Notes under the pieces: generated by a model
Seen by the model: only the letters and a program-made list of their open reading frames with translations
Told to the model about the DNA's origin: nothing
Database searches by the model: none
Position numbers and translations under genes: made by a program
In this document: piece after piece, positions 25,576 to 34,273 of the stretch
Position numbering within the stretch: the first letter of the stretch is position 1
Layout: each line of letters opens with the position of its first letter
Assembly (NCBI RefSeq): GCF_001982605.1
Contig: NZ_MLCN01000013.1
Location: forward strand, 62,001 to 126,000
DNA length: 64,000 bases
Direction of reading: 5' to 3'
DNA from: Alkanindiges hydrocarboniclasticus
GTDB lineage: Bacteria; Pseudomonadota; Gammaproteobacteria; Pseudomonadales; Moraxellaceae

Positions 25576-26892
25576 ATGACTAAAACCGTTGCGGTAATTG
25601 GAAGCGGCATGGCAGGCCTTGCTGCTGCACGCCTGATGAAAGATGCTGGCTTTGACGTAACTATTTATGAAGCCTTAAGCGGGCGTGGCATGGACAGTCA
25701 TACCCTGATGCTGGATGGTGGCATTGTGGATGCACCGCTACGGGTCATGAATCCATCGCTGTGGCGCAATACGCTGGCATTGGCCAGCCACATGCAGGTG
25801 CCGGTGTTTCGGGTGAATACCTTTATGTCGTGCAACTGGCTGGAGGGTCAGGCTGGTGATTCCCCATACCTGACACCCTGGTTTAAAAGCCAGCGTACCC
25901 GACTGGCGAACCTGCCCACCATAGCCAGCCTGCGCTTTATGAACCGGGATACCCTAAAGCTCGTCAAAGGCGTGTTTCAGCTAAAAAAAGCCCTTAAGCA
26001 ATTTAAATACAGTCCGCATCAGGATATGAGTCTGGCCGAATTTGCCAATTTGCATCAGTTTGATCCACTGTTCTGGTATGGCACCGTGCTGCCGGTGGTC
26101 AATACCATTTGTACCTGCGAGCCACAGCATATTGCGCGCTGGCCTGCCAAACCCTTGCTGGATTTTCTGGAAAAACTGCTGGACGGTGAGCCTCTGCTAC
26201 GCATGCAGGGCGGTACACCCGCGCTGGTAGATGCATTAATTAAGGATATTCGCAGTATTAGCGGGGCTAAGGTACAACAGGTACAGCAGCAGGGCCAGCA
26301 GGTACGGGTATGCAATGCACGCGGTGAACAGGGCCTGTATGATTATGTGATTGTGGCCACACCCACCACCCAGCTTGATTTTGTGGATGAGCAGCAGTTT
26401 GCCAGTGAGCTGAAAATATTACGGCAGTTCCAGTTTGATAGTGGCGAACTGGTGATTCACCGCGATACCCGCTTTATGCCAGTTCGGCAAAAAGACTGGA
26501 CCGTGCTGAACTACAGCATGAACCGGCAGTTTAACCAGCAAATGTTTAGTATCTGGATTAATGCCATTGAGCCTACGCTAGTCGGCAAGCCGCCGGTATT
26601 TCAAACCTGGAATCCGGTATTTGAGCCTAAACCCGAGCTGGTCATTTCCCGCGTTAAGCTCACCCGCGCCATTGTCGATCAGCACACCACCCAACTGGTA
26701 CGCCAGTTACAGCAACTGCAACAGCAGCCAGACCAGCGCGTGTTCTTTTGTGGCTCATGGTCGTGTGAAGGCCTGCCCATTCTGGAATCGGCAGTGACTT
26801 CCGCCATGTGGGTGGCACAGCAACTGGGCGTTGCAGCACCCTTTGCCGGTAAAGCGCCATTAATGGTGGCAGTGCATGGTCTGGCTGGATAA
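25576..26892 (+). CDS. FAD-dependent amine-oxidase-like oxidoreductase
   Basis: Flavoprotein of 438 residues. The dinucleotide-binding fingerprint VAVIGSGMAGLAAARLMKDAGFDVTIYEA is at residues 5-33, and the closing FAD contact is near the C-terminus (FFCGSWSCEGLPILESAVTSAMWVAQQL). The overall layout resembles desaturase/amine-oxidase-type proteins in which LPVVNTICTCEP marks the substrate domain. The methyltransferase gene starts 12 bp after the stop codon, so the two are cotranscribed and probably act on one substrate. In proteobacteria flavoproteins of this layout often sit beside lipid-modifying methyltransferases; that comparison is an inference. Confidence 0.85.
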   Translation: MTKTVAVIGSGMAGLAAARLMKDAGFDVTIYEALSGRGMDSHTLMLDGGIVDAPLRVMNPSLWRNTLALASHMQVPVFRVNTFMSCNWLEGQAGDSPYLTPWFKSQRTRLANLPTIASLRFMNRDTLKLVKGVFQLKKALKQFKYSPHQDMSLAEFANLHQFDPLFWYGTVLPVVNTICTCEPQHIARWPAKPLLDFLEKLLDGEPLLRMQGGTPALVDALIKDIRSISGAKVQQVQQQGQQVRVCNARGEQGLYDYVIVATPTTQLDFVDEQQFASELKILRQFQFDSGELVIHRDTRFMPVRQKDWTVLNYSMNRQFNQQMFSIWINAIEPTLVGKPPVFQTWNPVFEPKPELVISRVKLTRAIVDQHTTQLVRQLQQLQQQPDQRVFFCGSWSCEGLPILESAVTSAMWVAQQLGVAAPFAGKAPLMVAVHGLAG

Positions 26893-26904
26893 AGGCTATT
26901 TTTT

Positions 26905-27792
26905 ATGCGCAACCTGTTTCGACTGAACCTGCGGCAGCCCCTGCAAAAGTATTTACCGCAAGTATCAAAACACCGTTTTGCCATTGCCAGCCCACTGCTG
27001 GGTGATCCAAATGTGCTGGCCTGGAGTAATCTGGGCTTTTGGCGAAATACGCTGGATGATCAAAATATCAGTGATTATCAGCGGGCTTGTGCGCAACTGG
27101 CCCAGCAGGTGGGTCTGGCGGCAGGCTTGCAAACCAGTGATGTTGTGCTTGATCTGGGCTGTGGTCAGGGAGCCAGTCTGGCGTACTGGGCAAAGCAGTT
27201 TGGTATACAACACCTTAGCGCCCTTGAAATTCAGCCCGCCTGCATTGCACGTATCCAAGCAGCGCATCTGCCACAACTTGATGGCATTTATCAGGCCCCG
27301 TTTGACCAGTTGCCACTGCCGGATCACCGTTTAAACCATGCCTTTGATGCCGTGGTGTGTGTCGATGCAGCCTACCATGCCCAACTGGCCGATTTTCTGG
27401 CTGTTAACATGGCAGCACTGAAACCACAGGGACGCATGGCATTTACCACACTTGTCAAAAGTAGCCGCTGGCCACAAGCTGGCTGGTTGTATCAACACCT
27501 CACGCTGAAGCTGCTTAATATGGCTTACGTCCCCGCACAAAACCTGCAACCACAGCATGAAATTATCGCCACCTTACAGCAGGCTGGTTGTATTGATATT
27601 CAACTACAAGTGCTGGATCAGGAAGTTTTTTCTGGCTTTGCCAAATATATCCAGCAGCTTGAAGCACCAAAACATCTAGCATGGGCGGCAAAAACAGACT
27701 GGCTAAAAATTAAACTGACGGCACAGCTATGTCATTTTCTGGCACAGCATGGGCTAATCCACTATATGCTGGTGAGCGCGCGACTGGCCTAA
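26905..27792 (+). CDS. Class I SAM-dependent methyltransferase
   Basis: A 295-residue cytoplasmic methyltransferase. SAM-binding motif I is VVLDLGCGQGASLAYW (about residues 79-94), an acidic motif II residue lies in LSALEIQP, and FDAVVCVDAAYHAQL is the post-motif region, the arrangement of UbiE/CFA-like enzymes. The N-terminal 70 residues are basic and may be a substrate lid. It is the second gene of the flavoprotein unit. Target (fatty acid, quinone, small molecule) not determinable. Confidence 0.87.
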   Translation: MRNLFRLNLRQPLQKYLPQVSKHRFAIASPLLGDPNVLAWSNLGFWRNTLDDQNISDYQRACAQLAQQVGLAAGLQTSDVVLDLGCGQGASLAYWAKQFGIQHLSALEIQPACIARIQAAHLPQLDGIYQAPFDQLPLPDHRLNHAFDAVVCVDAAYHAQLADFLAVNMAALKPQGRMAFTTLVKSSRWPQAGWLYQHLTLKLLNMAYVPAQNLQPQHEIIATLQQAGCIDIQLQVLDQEVFSGFAKYIQQLEAPKHLAWAAKTDWLKIKLTAQLCHFLAQHGLIHYMLVSARLA

Positions 27793-28198
27793 AACAATGC
27801 CCGACAGCCGTAGCTGATTACTTGAATGATTCATAAAAATTTTAAAATTAATCGCGCAACTTTTCTGATTGGACTAATGGAGTGTATTTGGCTTTTTATA
27901 AAACCGGCATCGGGCTTTAAATTGTTAAGCCGGTTATGTTACACCCATTGCATGACCAATTGACGAAAGGTAGCAATACAATAAATAAAACCCAGCAAAA
28001 TGCTGCAAAGCCATACTGAAAACCAGCAACATTCATCGCTATCATGACACAGTAAGGCCAAGCTGTGCCCAAGCCAGACTCTCAACTGGGCCAGCAATTA
28101 TAATTATGGTTTTGAGTCGTTTTAAACAAATCACTTTGATTTGCATGACTGTGCCCGACTGATGGGACAGCTTACCACTTACGGATTAACTGATACTG
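27793..28198. other. Intergenic region with an uncertain minus-strand ORF
   Basis: 406 bp between the methyltransferase and the LOG-family gene. AACCGGC/GCCGGTT (27902-27936) forms a loose hairpin without a T-run. One minus-strand reading frame (27939-28097) is described separately. The rest, up to the LOG gene, shows nothing I can name. Confidence 0.4.
27939..28097 (-). CDS. Possible 52-residue membrane mini-protein
   Basis: A reading frame from TTG (just after an in-frame stop) to TAA. The product is unusual: three Trp before the centre, a cysteine-rich HDSDECCWF segment, then a hydrophobic helix WLCSILLGFIYCIATF and a basic end. No ribosome binding site is visible before the TTG, so this is only a candidate. 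It might be the end of a decayed longer gene. Confidence 0.25.
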   Translation of the reverse strand: MLAQLRVWLGHSLALLCHDSDECCWFSVWLCSILLGFIYCIATFRQLVMQWV

Positions 28199-28912
28199 AT
28201 GGATAAAAGAGACACGATGAATCAAGTAACTTCTTCAGGGTCTTATACCCACGCTGAACCGTATTCAGCTTCATCCGGCCTGCCACAGGGCACGCGTACT
28301 GAAAAGCCGGATCATGCCATGTCTATTAAAACCACCATGCCGCTGGTGGCTCTGTATTGTGGTTCACGTGCAGGCAATAAGCCAGTTTACCGTGAACAGG
28401 CCATTTTACTGGCGCAGCAACTGGCCCAGAGTAATCTGGGAGTAGTCTATGGCGGCGCCAGCATTGGCCTGATGGGACAGGTAGCAGATACGGTGCTGGA
28501 GCATGGCGCGGAAGTGGTGGGCGTTATACCCGCCTTTTTACTGCAAAATGAAATTGCCCACCACGCGTTAACCGAGCTATATGTGGTAGACACCATGCAT
28601 GAGCGCAAGGCCATGATGGCAGAACGGGCCAGTGCTTTTGTGGCCTTGCCGGGCGGCCTTGGCACGTTTGAGGAAATTCTGGAAATTGCCACGTGGGGCC
28701 AGTTGGCACAGCACAGCAAGCCGATTGTGCTGTTTAATGTTGAAAACTATTATCAGGGCCTGATTGACCAGCTGGCACATGCTGTCGCAGAAGGCTTTTT
28801 AACACCTGAACATTGTGCCAAGGTGGTGGTATGCCAGACTGTAGATGAAGTGATGCAAGCCATCCAGCAAGCCACCCAGCAACCGGGCAGCCTGCAAGCC
28901 GAGCATGTATAA
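28199..28912 (+). CDS. LOG-family protein (TIGR00730)
   Basis: Lysine-decarboxylase-like Rossmann protein; the family hydrolyses cytokinin riboside 5'-monophosphates or AMP to base and ribose 5-phosphate. The signature PGGLGTFEE is at about residues 143-151, and VYGGASIGLMGQVAD is in the nucleotide-binding half. The canonical domain begins about residue 41 (MSIKTTMPLVALYCGSRAG). The preceding 40 polar residues are not part of the family, and starts at 28217 (after AAAGAGA) or 28319 are also possible. Single gene converging on the next gene. Confidence 0.87.
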   Translation: MDKRDTMNQVTSSGSYTHAEPYSASSGLPQGTRTEKPDHAMSIKTTMPLVALYCGSRAGNKPVYREQAILLAQQLAQSNLGVVYGGASIGLMGQVADTVLEHGAEVVGVIPAFLLQNEIAHHALTELYVVDTMHERKAMMAERASAFVALPGGLGTFEEILEIATWGQLAQHSKPIVLFNVENYYQGLIDQLAHAVAEGFLTPEHCAKVVVCQTVDEVMQAIQQATQQPGSLQAEHV

Positions 28913-28936
28913 AGGCAGCTTCTCACGCAGCCTTTT
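28911..28936. terminator. Probable bidirectional terminator
   Basis: AAAGGC / GCCTTT inverted repeat with T-rich flanks between two convergent genes. Confidence 0.5.
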
Positions 28937-29375
28937 ATTGGTTTTTCCTGATTTTAAGTGCTAACCGATTTGCCATGCCGCCATATGCCCAGCGAGTCAT
29001 GGCATAGCTGAGTAAAAACAGCACACTAAGTATGGCCAGCATCATGAGCATAAAAACACCCGAGTGTAATATCTGATTTAAAAAGGCCATATTTTCACCG
29101 GCCCATGCCATGAATAGTAAGGCAATTATCGTTAAAACCAGTGAACTGCCCCAGCTAATGGCCAGTGATGCCCAGACCAAGCGCTTTTTTTCAGCCAGAT
29201 TCGGTGCCCTGAGCTGGTCTTTGACAAACAGTTGTCCGGTGCTGATAGCTGCAATAAATGCCGTCAAAAACGACAGGCTACTGCCAAAGTCAATAAAAAA
29301 GCTGACTGCAAATAAAATCACATTAAACAATAGGTAAAGGCCAAAATAAGCCCAGTAGTATTTTTTTAAACTCAA
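28935..29375 (-). CDS. ABZJ_00895-family membrane protein
   Basis: A 146-residue inner-membrane protein with four helices (about 8-27, 33-48, 66-90, 102-126) and a basic C-terminal tail (RLALKIRKNQ). The pattern SLKKYYWAYFGLYLLFNV and SFFIDFGSSLSFLTAFIAA is that of a small family known by its Acinetobacter locus tag; function unknown. No operon partner. Confidence 0.7.
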   Translation of the reverse strand: MSLKKYYWAYFGLYLLFNVILFAVSFFIDFGSSLSFLTAFIAAISTGQLFVKDQLRAPNLAEKKRLVWASLAISWGSSLVLTIIALLFMAWAGENMAFLNQILHSGVFMLMMLAILSVLFLLSYAMTRWAYGGMANRLALKIRKNQ

Positions 29376-29466
29376 TTTGAATGGTCCTTTAATAAAATGC
29401 TTGCAAGAATATGGTTCGATGCCTTCCCGAGCCTATAGTTTGACATGTGCCCTGAGTCTGCCAAAG

Positions 29467-29500
29467 AACGCCTGAGCTTGTCGAACGCCTGAGCTTGTCG
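29467..29500. repeat. Two exact tandem copies of a 17-bp REP-like sequence
   Basis: AACGCCTGAGCTTGTCG occurs twice in direct succession (29467-29483, 29484-29500), followed by AAGGAC. A degenerate third copy (CCTGAGTCTGCCAAAG) precedes them. CCTGAGCTTGTCGAA is the core of a repeat that is widespread in intergenic regions of many proteobacteria. Confidence 0.75.
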
Positions 29501-29508
29501 AAGGACAG

Positions 29509-29979
29509 TTAATGCTCATCCAGAATATCGCCAAACCGCGCTTGTAGTACCAGCGCCAGATCCTGTGGTGTCAAGCCAATATCCAGCCCGCGCCGGCCAC
29601 CACTGACATACATAACAGCCAATTGTTGCGCCGAGGCATCAATAAGCGTTATCAGGCGCTTTTTCTGACCTACTGGACTAATACCGCCCACCAGATAACC
29701 AGTAATGCGCTCGGCATCCTTGATATCAGCCATGTGCAGTTTTTTGCAGCCCAATGCCTGTGCGGCTTTTTTCAGGCTTAATGTATGGCTTACCGGCAAG
29801 ATGGTGACGTAAAACAGCTTGTCGTCCGTAACCAGCAGGGTTTTAAATACTTGCGCCAGCGGCAGGTTAAGTTTTTGGGCCGCTTCCAGACCAAAGTTGC
29901 TACAAGCCGGGTCATGCTCGTACTCATGAAGGCTATAGCTGATTTTCTGTTGCTTGAGCAGGCGACAAGCTGGTGTCAT
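29509..29979 (-). CDS. ybaK: YbaK/EbsC-family Cys-tRNA(Pro) deacylase
   Basis: Trans-editing enzyme of 156 residues that hydrolyses mischarged cysteinyl-tRNA(Pro). The YbaK/ProX fold is recognisable: [18 protein letters not shown] (helix carrying the substrate pocket), [19 protein letters not shown] with the family's conserved Lys, and [19 protein letters not shown] 29979 follows GGAAAAG by four bases, and the resulting [15 protein letters not shown] is the normal start; a longer upstream frame is rejected. Single gene. Confidence 0.88.
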   Translation of the reverse strand: MTPACRLLKQQKISYSLHEYEHDPACSNFGLEAAQKLNLPLAQVFKTLLVTDDKLFYVTILPVSHTLSLKKAAQALGCKKLHMADIKDAERITGYLVGGISPVGQKKRLITLIDASAQQLAVMYVSGGRRGLDIGLTPQDLALVLQARFGDILDEH

Positions 29980-30215
29980 GGGCTTTTCCGGTAAAAATAA
30001 AACTGTACAGATTCTAACCCGGTTTAACCCCGAACCACATGGTGCGCTTTTATTAAAACTTATCATTACACAACAGCTTGTTACAGGCCAATCCTGCCAT
30101 AGCCTTTACACTGGGCCTTGCTGTTATTAAACAGCACTGCGCATGCTGTCCTTATTTTGTCATTCGGCTTTATATGAGCAGGCTGTCTAACAGCCGGTTT
30201 TATACGAGGTAGTTC

Positions 30216-31688
30216 GTGGCCCATTCCACTCGCACTCCACTTGCCAGTCCGTCTTCCGGGCAACCGGCCAAACACCCGGCCAAGGTTGATCCTGACTATA
30301 AAACCCTACTGTGGCTGGTGGCACTGGGCTTTTTTATGCAGTCGCTGGATTCCACCATTGTCAATACGGCCCTGCCCAGTATTGCGCATAATCTGGGCGA
30401 AAGTCCGTTACAAATGCAATCGGTGGTGGTGGCCTATGTGCTGTCGGTGGCTGTCATCATTCCGGCCAGTGGCTGGCTGGCAGACCGTATTGGCATCCGC
30501 TATGCCTTTTTGGCGGCCATTGTAATTTTCTCAATGGCTTCGCTGTTTTGTGCCTTGTCGCAAAGCCTAAACCAGCTGATTGCAGCGCGGGTGTTGCAAG
30601 GCGTGGGAGGGGCCATGCTACTACCGGTTGGGCGGCTGGCGATTTTGCGCATTGTGCCACGGCCACAGTTTTTAGCGGCCATGAGCTTTATTACCATTCC
30701 GGGTTTAATTGGTCCGCTGGTTGGCCCGGCACTGGGCGGCTGGCTGGTAGAAGTGGCCAGCTGGCACTGGATTTTTTTAATTAACCTGCCCATTGGTCTT
30801 ATTGGTGCATTGCTAACCCTGCGGGTGATGCCAATTTTAAAAAATCCGGCAGTCCCCAGTTTTGACCTAAGTGGTTATGTGCTGCTTGTGGTGGGCATGG
30901 TGTGCCTGTCGCTGGCGCTGGATGGCCTGTCGGATCACAGCATGGTGGCGGTCATGCTGATTTTGCTGATCATGGGTATTGCTGCGGTGGTGGGTTATGG
31001 TTTTCATGCGCACAAGCACAGCAATGCCTTGTTTCGCGCCGACCTGTTTCAAAACCGTACCTTTAGCATTGGTATTTTTGGCAACCTGTTTGCCCGGCTG
31101 GGTGGCGGTTCCATTCCTTTTTTAATGCCACTAATGCTACAACTGGCGCTGGGTTATAGTCCGGTAGAAGCTGGCCTGATGATGATGCCCTTGATTCTGG
31201 GAGCCATGACCGTCAAACGGATTATTACCCCATTAATCCAGCGTATTGGCTACCGGCGTGTGCTGGTCAGCAATACCTTAATTGTGGGTTTGGGCATTGC
31301 CAGCTTTGCGCTGATTCCTGCCGACCAGCCAACCTGGCTGAAAGCCATTCATTTCTTTGTGTTTGGCATGTTTAACTCGGTACAGTTTACTGCCATGAAT
31401 ACCCTCACCCTCAAAGACCTTGAACAGCGCCATGCCAGTAGTGGCAATAGTTTGCTGTCCATGATCATGATGCTGTCCATGAGTCTGGGTGTGGCCGCGG
31501 CCGGAGCTATTTTGTCCGGCTTTACCGTGCATTATCATGAACAGGTGCTAAGTGCCTTTCATGCCACCTTTATCTGCATGGGCATGATGACCATGGCCGC
31601 CGCTTGGATTTTCTGGCAGCTTGAACCCGAAGAAAAACAGGGCAAACCTCAGCAACAGACTGAAGTGGGCCTGCCTGAATCCTCATAA
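30216..31688 (+). CDS. MdtD-like multidrug exporter (MFS, DHA2 family)
   Basis: Proton-driven drug exporter of the 14-helix DHA2 family, 490 residues, closely resembling MdtD by eye. Motif C-like and motif A-like stretches are present: MQSLDSTIVNTALPSIAHNLG (TM1 start), PASGWLADRIGIRYAFL and the central GGAMLLPVGRLAILR. The start is GTG with AGGT upstream; the first 30 residues are polar. There is no accompanying mdtABC or regulator, so it is expected to be expressed on its own. Confidence 0.9.
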   Translation: MAHSTRTPLASPSSGQPAKHPAKVDPDYKTLLWLVALGFFMQSLDSTIVNTALPSIAHNLGESPLQMQSVVVAYVLSVAVIIPASGWLADRIGIRYAFLAAIVIFSMASLFCALSQSLNQLIAARVLQGVGGAMLLPVGRLAILRIVPRPQFLAAMSFITIPGLIGPLVGPALGGWLVEVASWHWIFLINLPIGLIGALLTLRVMPILKNPAVPSFDLSGYVLLVVGMVCLSLALDGLSDHSMVAVMLILLIMGIAAVVGYGFHAHKHSNALFRADLFQNRTFSIGIFGNLFARLGGGSIPFLMPLMLQLALGYSPVEAGLMMMPLILGAMTVKRIITPLIQRIGYRRVLVSNTLIVGLGIASFALIPADQPTWLKAIHFFVFGMFNSVQFTAMNTLTLKDLEQRHASSGNSLLSMIMMLSMSLGVAAAGAILSGFTVHYHEQVLSAFHATFICMGMMTMAAAWIFWQLEPEEKQGKPQQQTEVGLPESS

Positions 31689-31723
31689 ACGGTTAAGAAA
31701 ACCCGCATGGCACTTGAATTCGC

Positions 31724-32125
31724 TTAACGCAGGGCACCAATATAATGATGGGCGACTTCCTGCTGGGAGTAGTCCTTGCCGTGCAGGGTGGTGCCGTCAT
31801 TGTGCAGCGTGGCATGTGCGTGATGCACCGGACGGCCTGCATGGCCAGATGACCTGCCAAATGGCTCAACCCGTTCGTCCAGCACAGGAATGTCATGGTG
31901 TGCCGCCGGAACAAATGCTTCAATGCGCTTGATTAAGCCATTCATGTCAGCATCGGCATTGATGCGTGCCAGCCGCAGGATTTCCCGGGCATAATCCTGA
32001 TTCTGGGTCATATAAACACTGTCAATCACCCGGCCCTGCTGACGGCGCAAGCGCACATACAACTGGCTGGCCAGTGAAAAGAATTCTGCATTAACATACT
32101 CATTTTGCCCCAAACTGTTTTTCAT
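31724..32125 (-). CDS. Hypothetical cytoplasmic protein, 133 residues
   Basis: AAGGAGA lies seven bases before ATG, a convincing start. The N-terminal 75 residues are predicted helical (NAEFFSLASQLYVRLRRQQG, NQDYAREILRLARINADAD), then the tail is rich in His (PVHHAHATLHNDGTTLHGKD). No signal peptide, no membrane helix. I do not recognise a family. It converges on the exporter gene. Confidence 0.65.
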   Translation of the reverse strand: MKNSLGQNEYVNAEFFSLASQLYVRLRRQQGRVIDSVYMTQNQDYAREILRLARINADADMNGLIKRIEAFVPAAHHDIPVLDERVEPFGRSSGHAGRPVHHAHATLHNDGTTLHGKDYSQQEVAHHYIGALR

Positions 32126-32429
32126 TCTGCTGTCTCCTTAGGCTTTAGTGTCATGGATTGAAAGGCTTACCGGACCGCAAAACACCAGATCACCCTTTTT
32201 CATGATTGAACCTGCTGTACAAAAGCAATAAGTAAGCCAAACTTAAAGGCTGCGCTAACAATGCACTCCAGCTTAAGAGTCCAGCATCGATCGGGACAAT
32301 AAACAGTTCATTTTCAGGAATGAAGTGTGATTGATAAACAGAAGCATGCACCAGATTTTTTCAGCCAATGCCCGGCAACATAGCAAAAACGCATTGATTC
32401 TTTTTGAGGACTTCTTATTAAAGTCAGGC
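32126..32429. other. Intergenic region, nothing recognised
   Basis: 304 bp between two minus-strand genes. It should carry the promoter of the downstream 133-residue protein; I see no terminator, repeat or gene in it. Confidence 0.3.
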
Positions 32430-33020
32430 TCAAGCTGATGCTGATTGAACCTGCTGCTGAAATTGTTGTTTAAGCGCCACATAATGCGGGTGTACCTTGG
32501 CTTCATCCCATTTGGCCTTAAAAATCCGCGCAGCAGCAGCCTTAACCGGATCTTCAGGGGTGCGCGGTAATTCATCACGCCCATGCGCCCCACTTAAGCC
32601 TTTTTTATCATCTGGCACCGGGCCATCATATTTTTTGCCGCCCTTGTGGTTGGCATAGCGCCGCGCCCGGGTATAGCCCATTTGCAGGAACTTGCGTGCC
32701 ATGTCGGCACCCACAAAATCATTCTCTTCCAGATAGTTTAAAAATAGCTCAAAAATCTTTTCACTGCTGTGCCGGGCCTTATCTTCATCGGCAAAGCGCC
32801 AGTGCGGCAAAATTTCTGACTTATAAGGCTCGACTAGCAGCACACCCTGTTCACCGCGCCCAACCCGGTACAGCTCCGGATGCTGGCGAAAGTTAATTTG
32901 CTTAAAGTCCAGACTGTAATCAAAGCTGTCCGATGTAACCCGGGCAGCACGGCGCGGCACGCTGTTACTGGCAGGTAACTGCGCCTGTTTAGTTAAGTTG
33001 GTCTGGCGAATCGCGGACAT
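32430..33020 (-). CDS. DUF4385 domain protein
   Basis: A 196-residue soluble protein. The DUF4385 block runs from about residue 32: FDYSLDFKQINFRQHPELYRVGRGEQGVL, PYKSEILPHWRF, DFVGADMARKFLQMGYTRARRYANHKGGKKY and the lysine/alanine-rich end. Family function is unknown; members are scattered among bacteria, viruses and eukaryotes, usually as single genes, as here. No membrane segment or signal peptide. Confidence 0.88.
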   Translation of the reverse strand: MSAIRQTNLTKQAQLPASNSVPRRAARVTSDSFDYSLDFKQINFRQHPELYRVGRGEQGVLLVEPYKSEILPHWRFADEDKARHSSEKIFELFLNYLEENDFVGADMARKFLQMGYTRARRYANHKGGKKYDGPVPDDKKGLSGAHGRDELPRTPEDPVKAAAARIFKAKWDEAKVHPHYVALKQQFQQQVQSASA

Positions 33021-33292
33021 GGCTTGCTCTGGCTGATACAGAATGGTGGTTTCAGTTTAAGCATTTCAATAGCAGGGTTTTGCTACTTATTTCGGTTCTT
33101 ATGTGTTGAATTCTTCATGTTCCTGAGGCTTTATGGCAACTGTGTAATGGAGTAATCATGGCGTTAACCGCTTTGCTACAAAGCCTTACACCTCACAAAT
33201 TTAACCCGCCTTATAACTGAACCCTAAATACCCAACAGCGGCTGACCCTGATTTCAGCATCACTGATCCATTTGCCCATAACAGAGCCATAC

Positions 33293-33541
33293 ATGCAGAA
33301 GCAGATATTTGGTGATTGCAATAGCAGCGCGCATGAGGAAGCCAGTTACTGCCACAAACTGCACCGGCTACTGGAACATTGCATGCAGCAAATTGTGATT
33401 GTCCATCAGCAACTTAAAACCACATGCATTCACGACCAGCACGCTGAAGTCTTGCAGCAGCGGCTGCAAACCTTGCAGGAACGCCGCAGGTTTTACCAGA
33501 CTCAACTGATTAGTTTGGACAGCTTTTCTGATTTTTCATAA
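33293..33541 (+). CDS. Coiled-coil mini-protein, first of a paralogous pair
   Basis: An 82-residue protein starting ATG (MQKQIFGDCN...). The part YCHKLHRLLEHCMQQIVIVHQQL ... LQQRLQTLQERRRFYQTQLISL is helical with heptad spacing and is clearly related to the next gene, which reads YLERLHKLQVRCVQEIRLLNKKL ... LQQRIQELQQRQKFYQAQLTSL. Cysteines at three places could form disulphides or bind metal. No signal peptide, no membrane segment. Unknown family. Confidence 0.6.
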   Translation: MQKQIFGDCNSSAHEEASYCHKLHRLLEHCMQQIVIVHQQLKTTCIHDQHAEVLQQRLQTLQERRRFYQTQLISLDSFSDFS

Positions 33542-33742
33542 TTTTATATCACATTAGGAATTTTCCAGAATTGTTGTTTGGTGGGCGCTGGTTAACCTGA
33601 TGAGGCAGGCCTGCATACTGGCTAACCACACTGCGCCATGAGTCATTAAGCAGTACGAATTGGCCATGATTCATGAAATTGTCATCTTGGTTTGCTAAAA
33701 ATAAAGCTCAAAAAAACTCCGTTATTGCCAGAGAGGTGCATC

Positions 33743-33982
33743 ATGTGTATTGAGGTATCAAGTCAGTTGCTACGCGCTGACAACCCGGAAGTGTATCTGG
33801 AGCGGCTACATAAGCTGCAAGTACGCTGTGTACAGGAAATCCGTCTACTCAACAAAAAACTGAATGAATTTCATCAGCAGGCGTGCCGCCATACGCTGCA
33901 ACAGCGCATCCAAGAATTGCAGCAGCGCCAGAAGTTTTATCAGGCCCAATTGACCAGTCTTACCGCATGTGCTTCGGCCTAG
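33743..33982 (+). CDS. Coiled-coil mini-protein, second of a paralogous pair
   Basis: A 79-residue protein with GAGAGG seven bases before ATG (MCIEVSSQLLRADNPE...). It is homologous along about 55 residues to the gene 200 bp upstream, with the shared ending LQQRxQxLQxRxxFYQxQLxSL. The pair is a tandem duplication with separate intergenic regions, so each may have its own promoter. Predicted to form a two-helix coiled coil; function unknown. Confidence 0.65.
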   Translation: MCIEVSSQLLRADNPEVYLERLHKLQVRCVQEIRLLNKKLNEFHQQACRHTLQQRIQELQQRQKFYQAQLTSLTACASA

Positions 33983-34112
33983 TTCGGTAAGCTGGTTTTT
34001 AATGTAGTCCTTTTTAACTTACGCTAAAATATTCAAAAAACAGCCTAAAATTTTATTATTACTGCACTCAATCCTCAGAGTCCTGATTAAAAATCCAAAC
34101 TAATGGTTTTGT

Positions 34113-34135
34113 ATCCCTTTCGGGATTGCTTTTAT
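34113..34135 (+). terminator. Possible weak terminator
   Basis: ATCCC-TTT-CGGGAT-like hairpin (ATCCCTTTCGGGAT) followed by TTTTATTTTTA; lies between the second mini-protein gene and the regulator. Confidence 0.4.
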
Positions 34136-34273
34136 TTTTATGCCCAGTGCATTGATAGTCCCGTATTGGCACCCCTAATTCTTATATGGCCATAAAATTA
34201 AAATAATATTCTAAATGGTTATAAAACAATGCTATAACCGTTTCATTTTATTCCTTGCCTCTGGGCATCAGCC

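Noticed and set aside
27826-27963. 45-codon plus-strand frame MIHKNFKINRATFLIG after the methyltransferase gene
   Set aside because: No ribosome binding site and overlaps a hairpin and the opposite-strand candidate; hydrophobicity is weak.
32273-32593. 106-codon minus-strand frame overlapping the DUF4385 gene
   Set aside because: Out-of-frame shadow of the DUF4385 C-terminus continuing into noncoding DNA.
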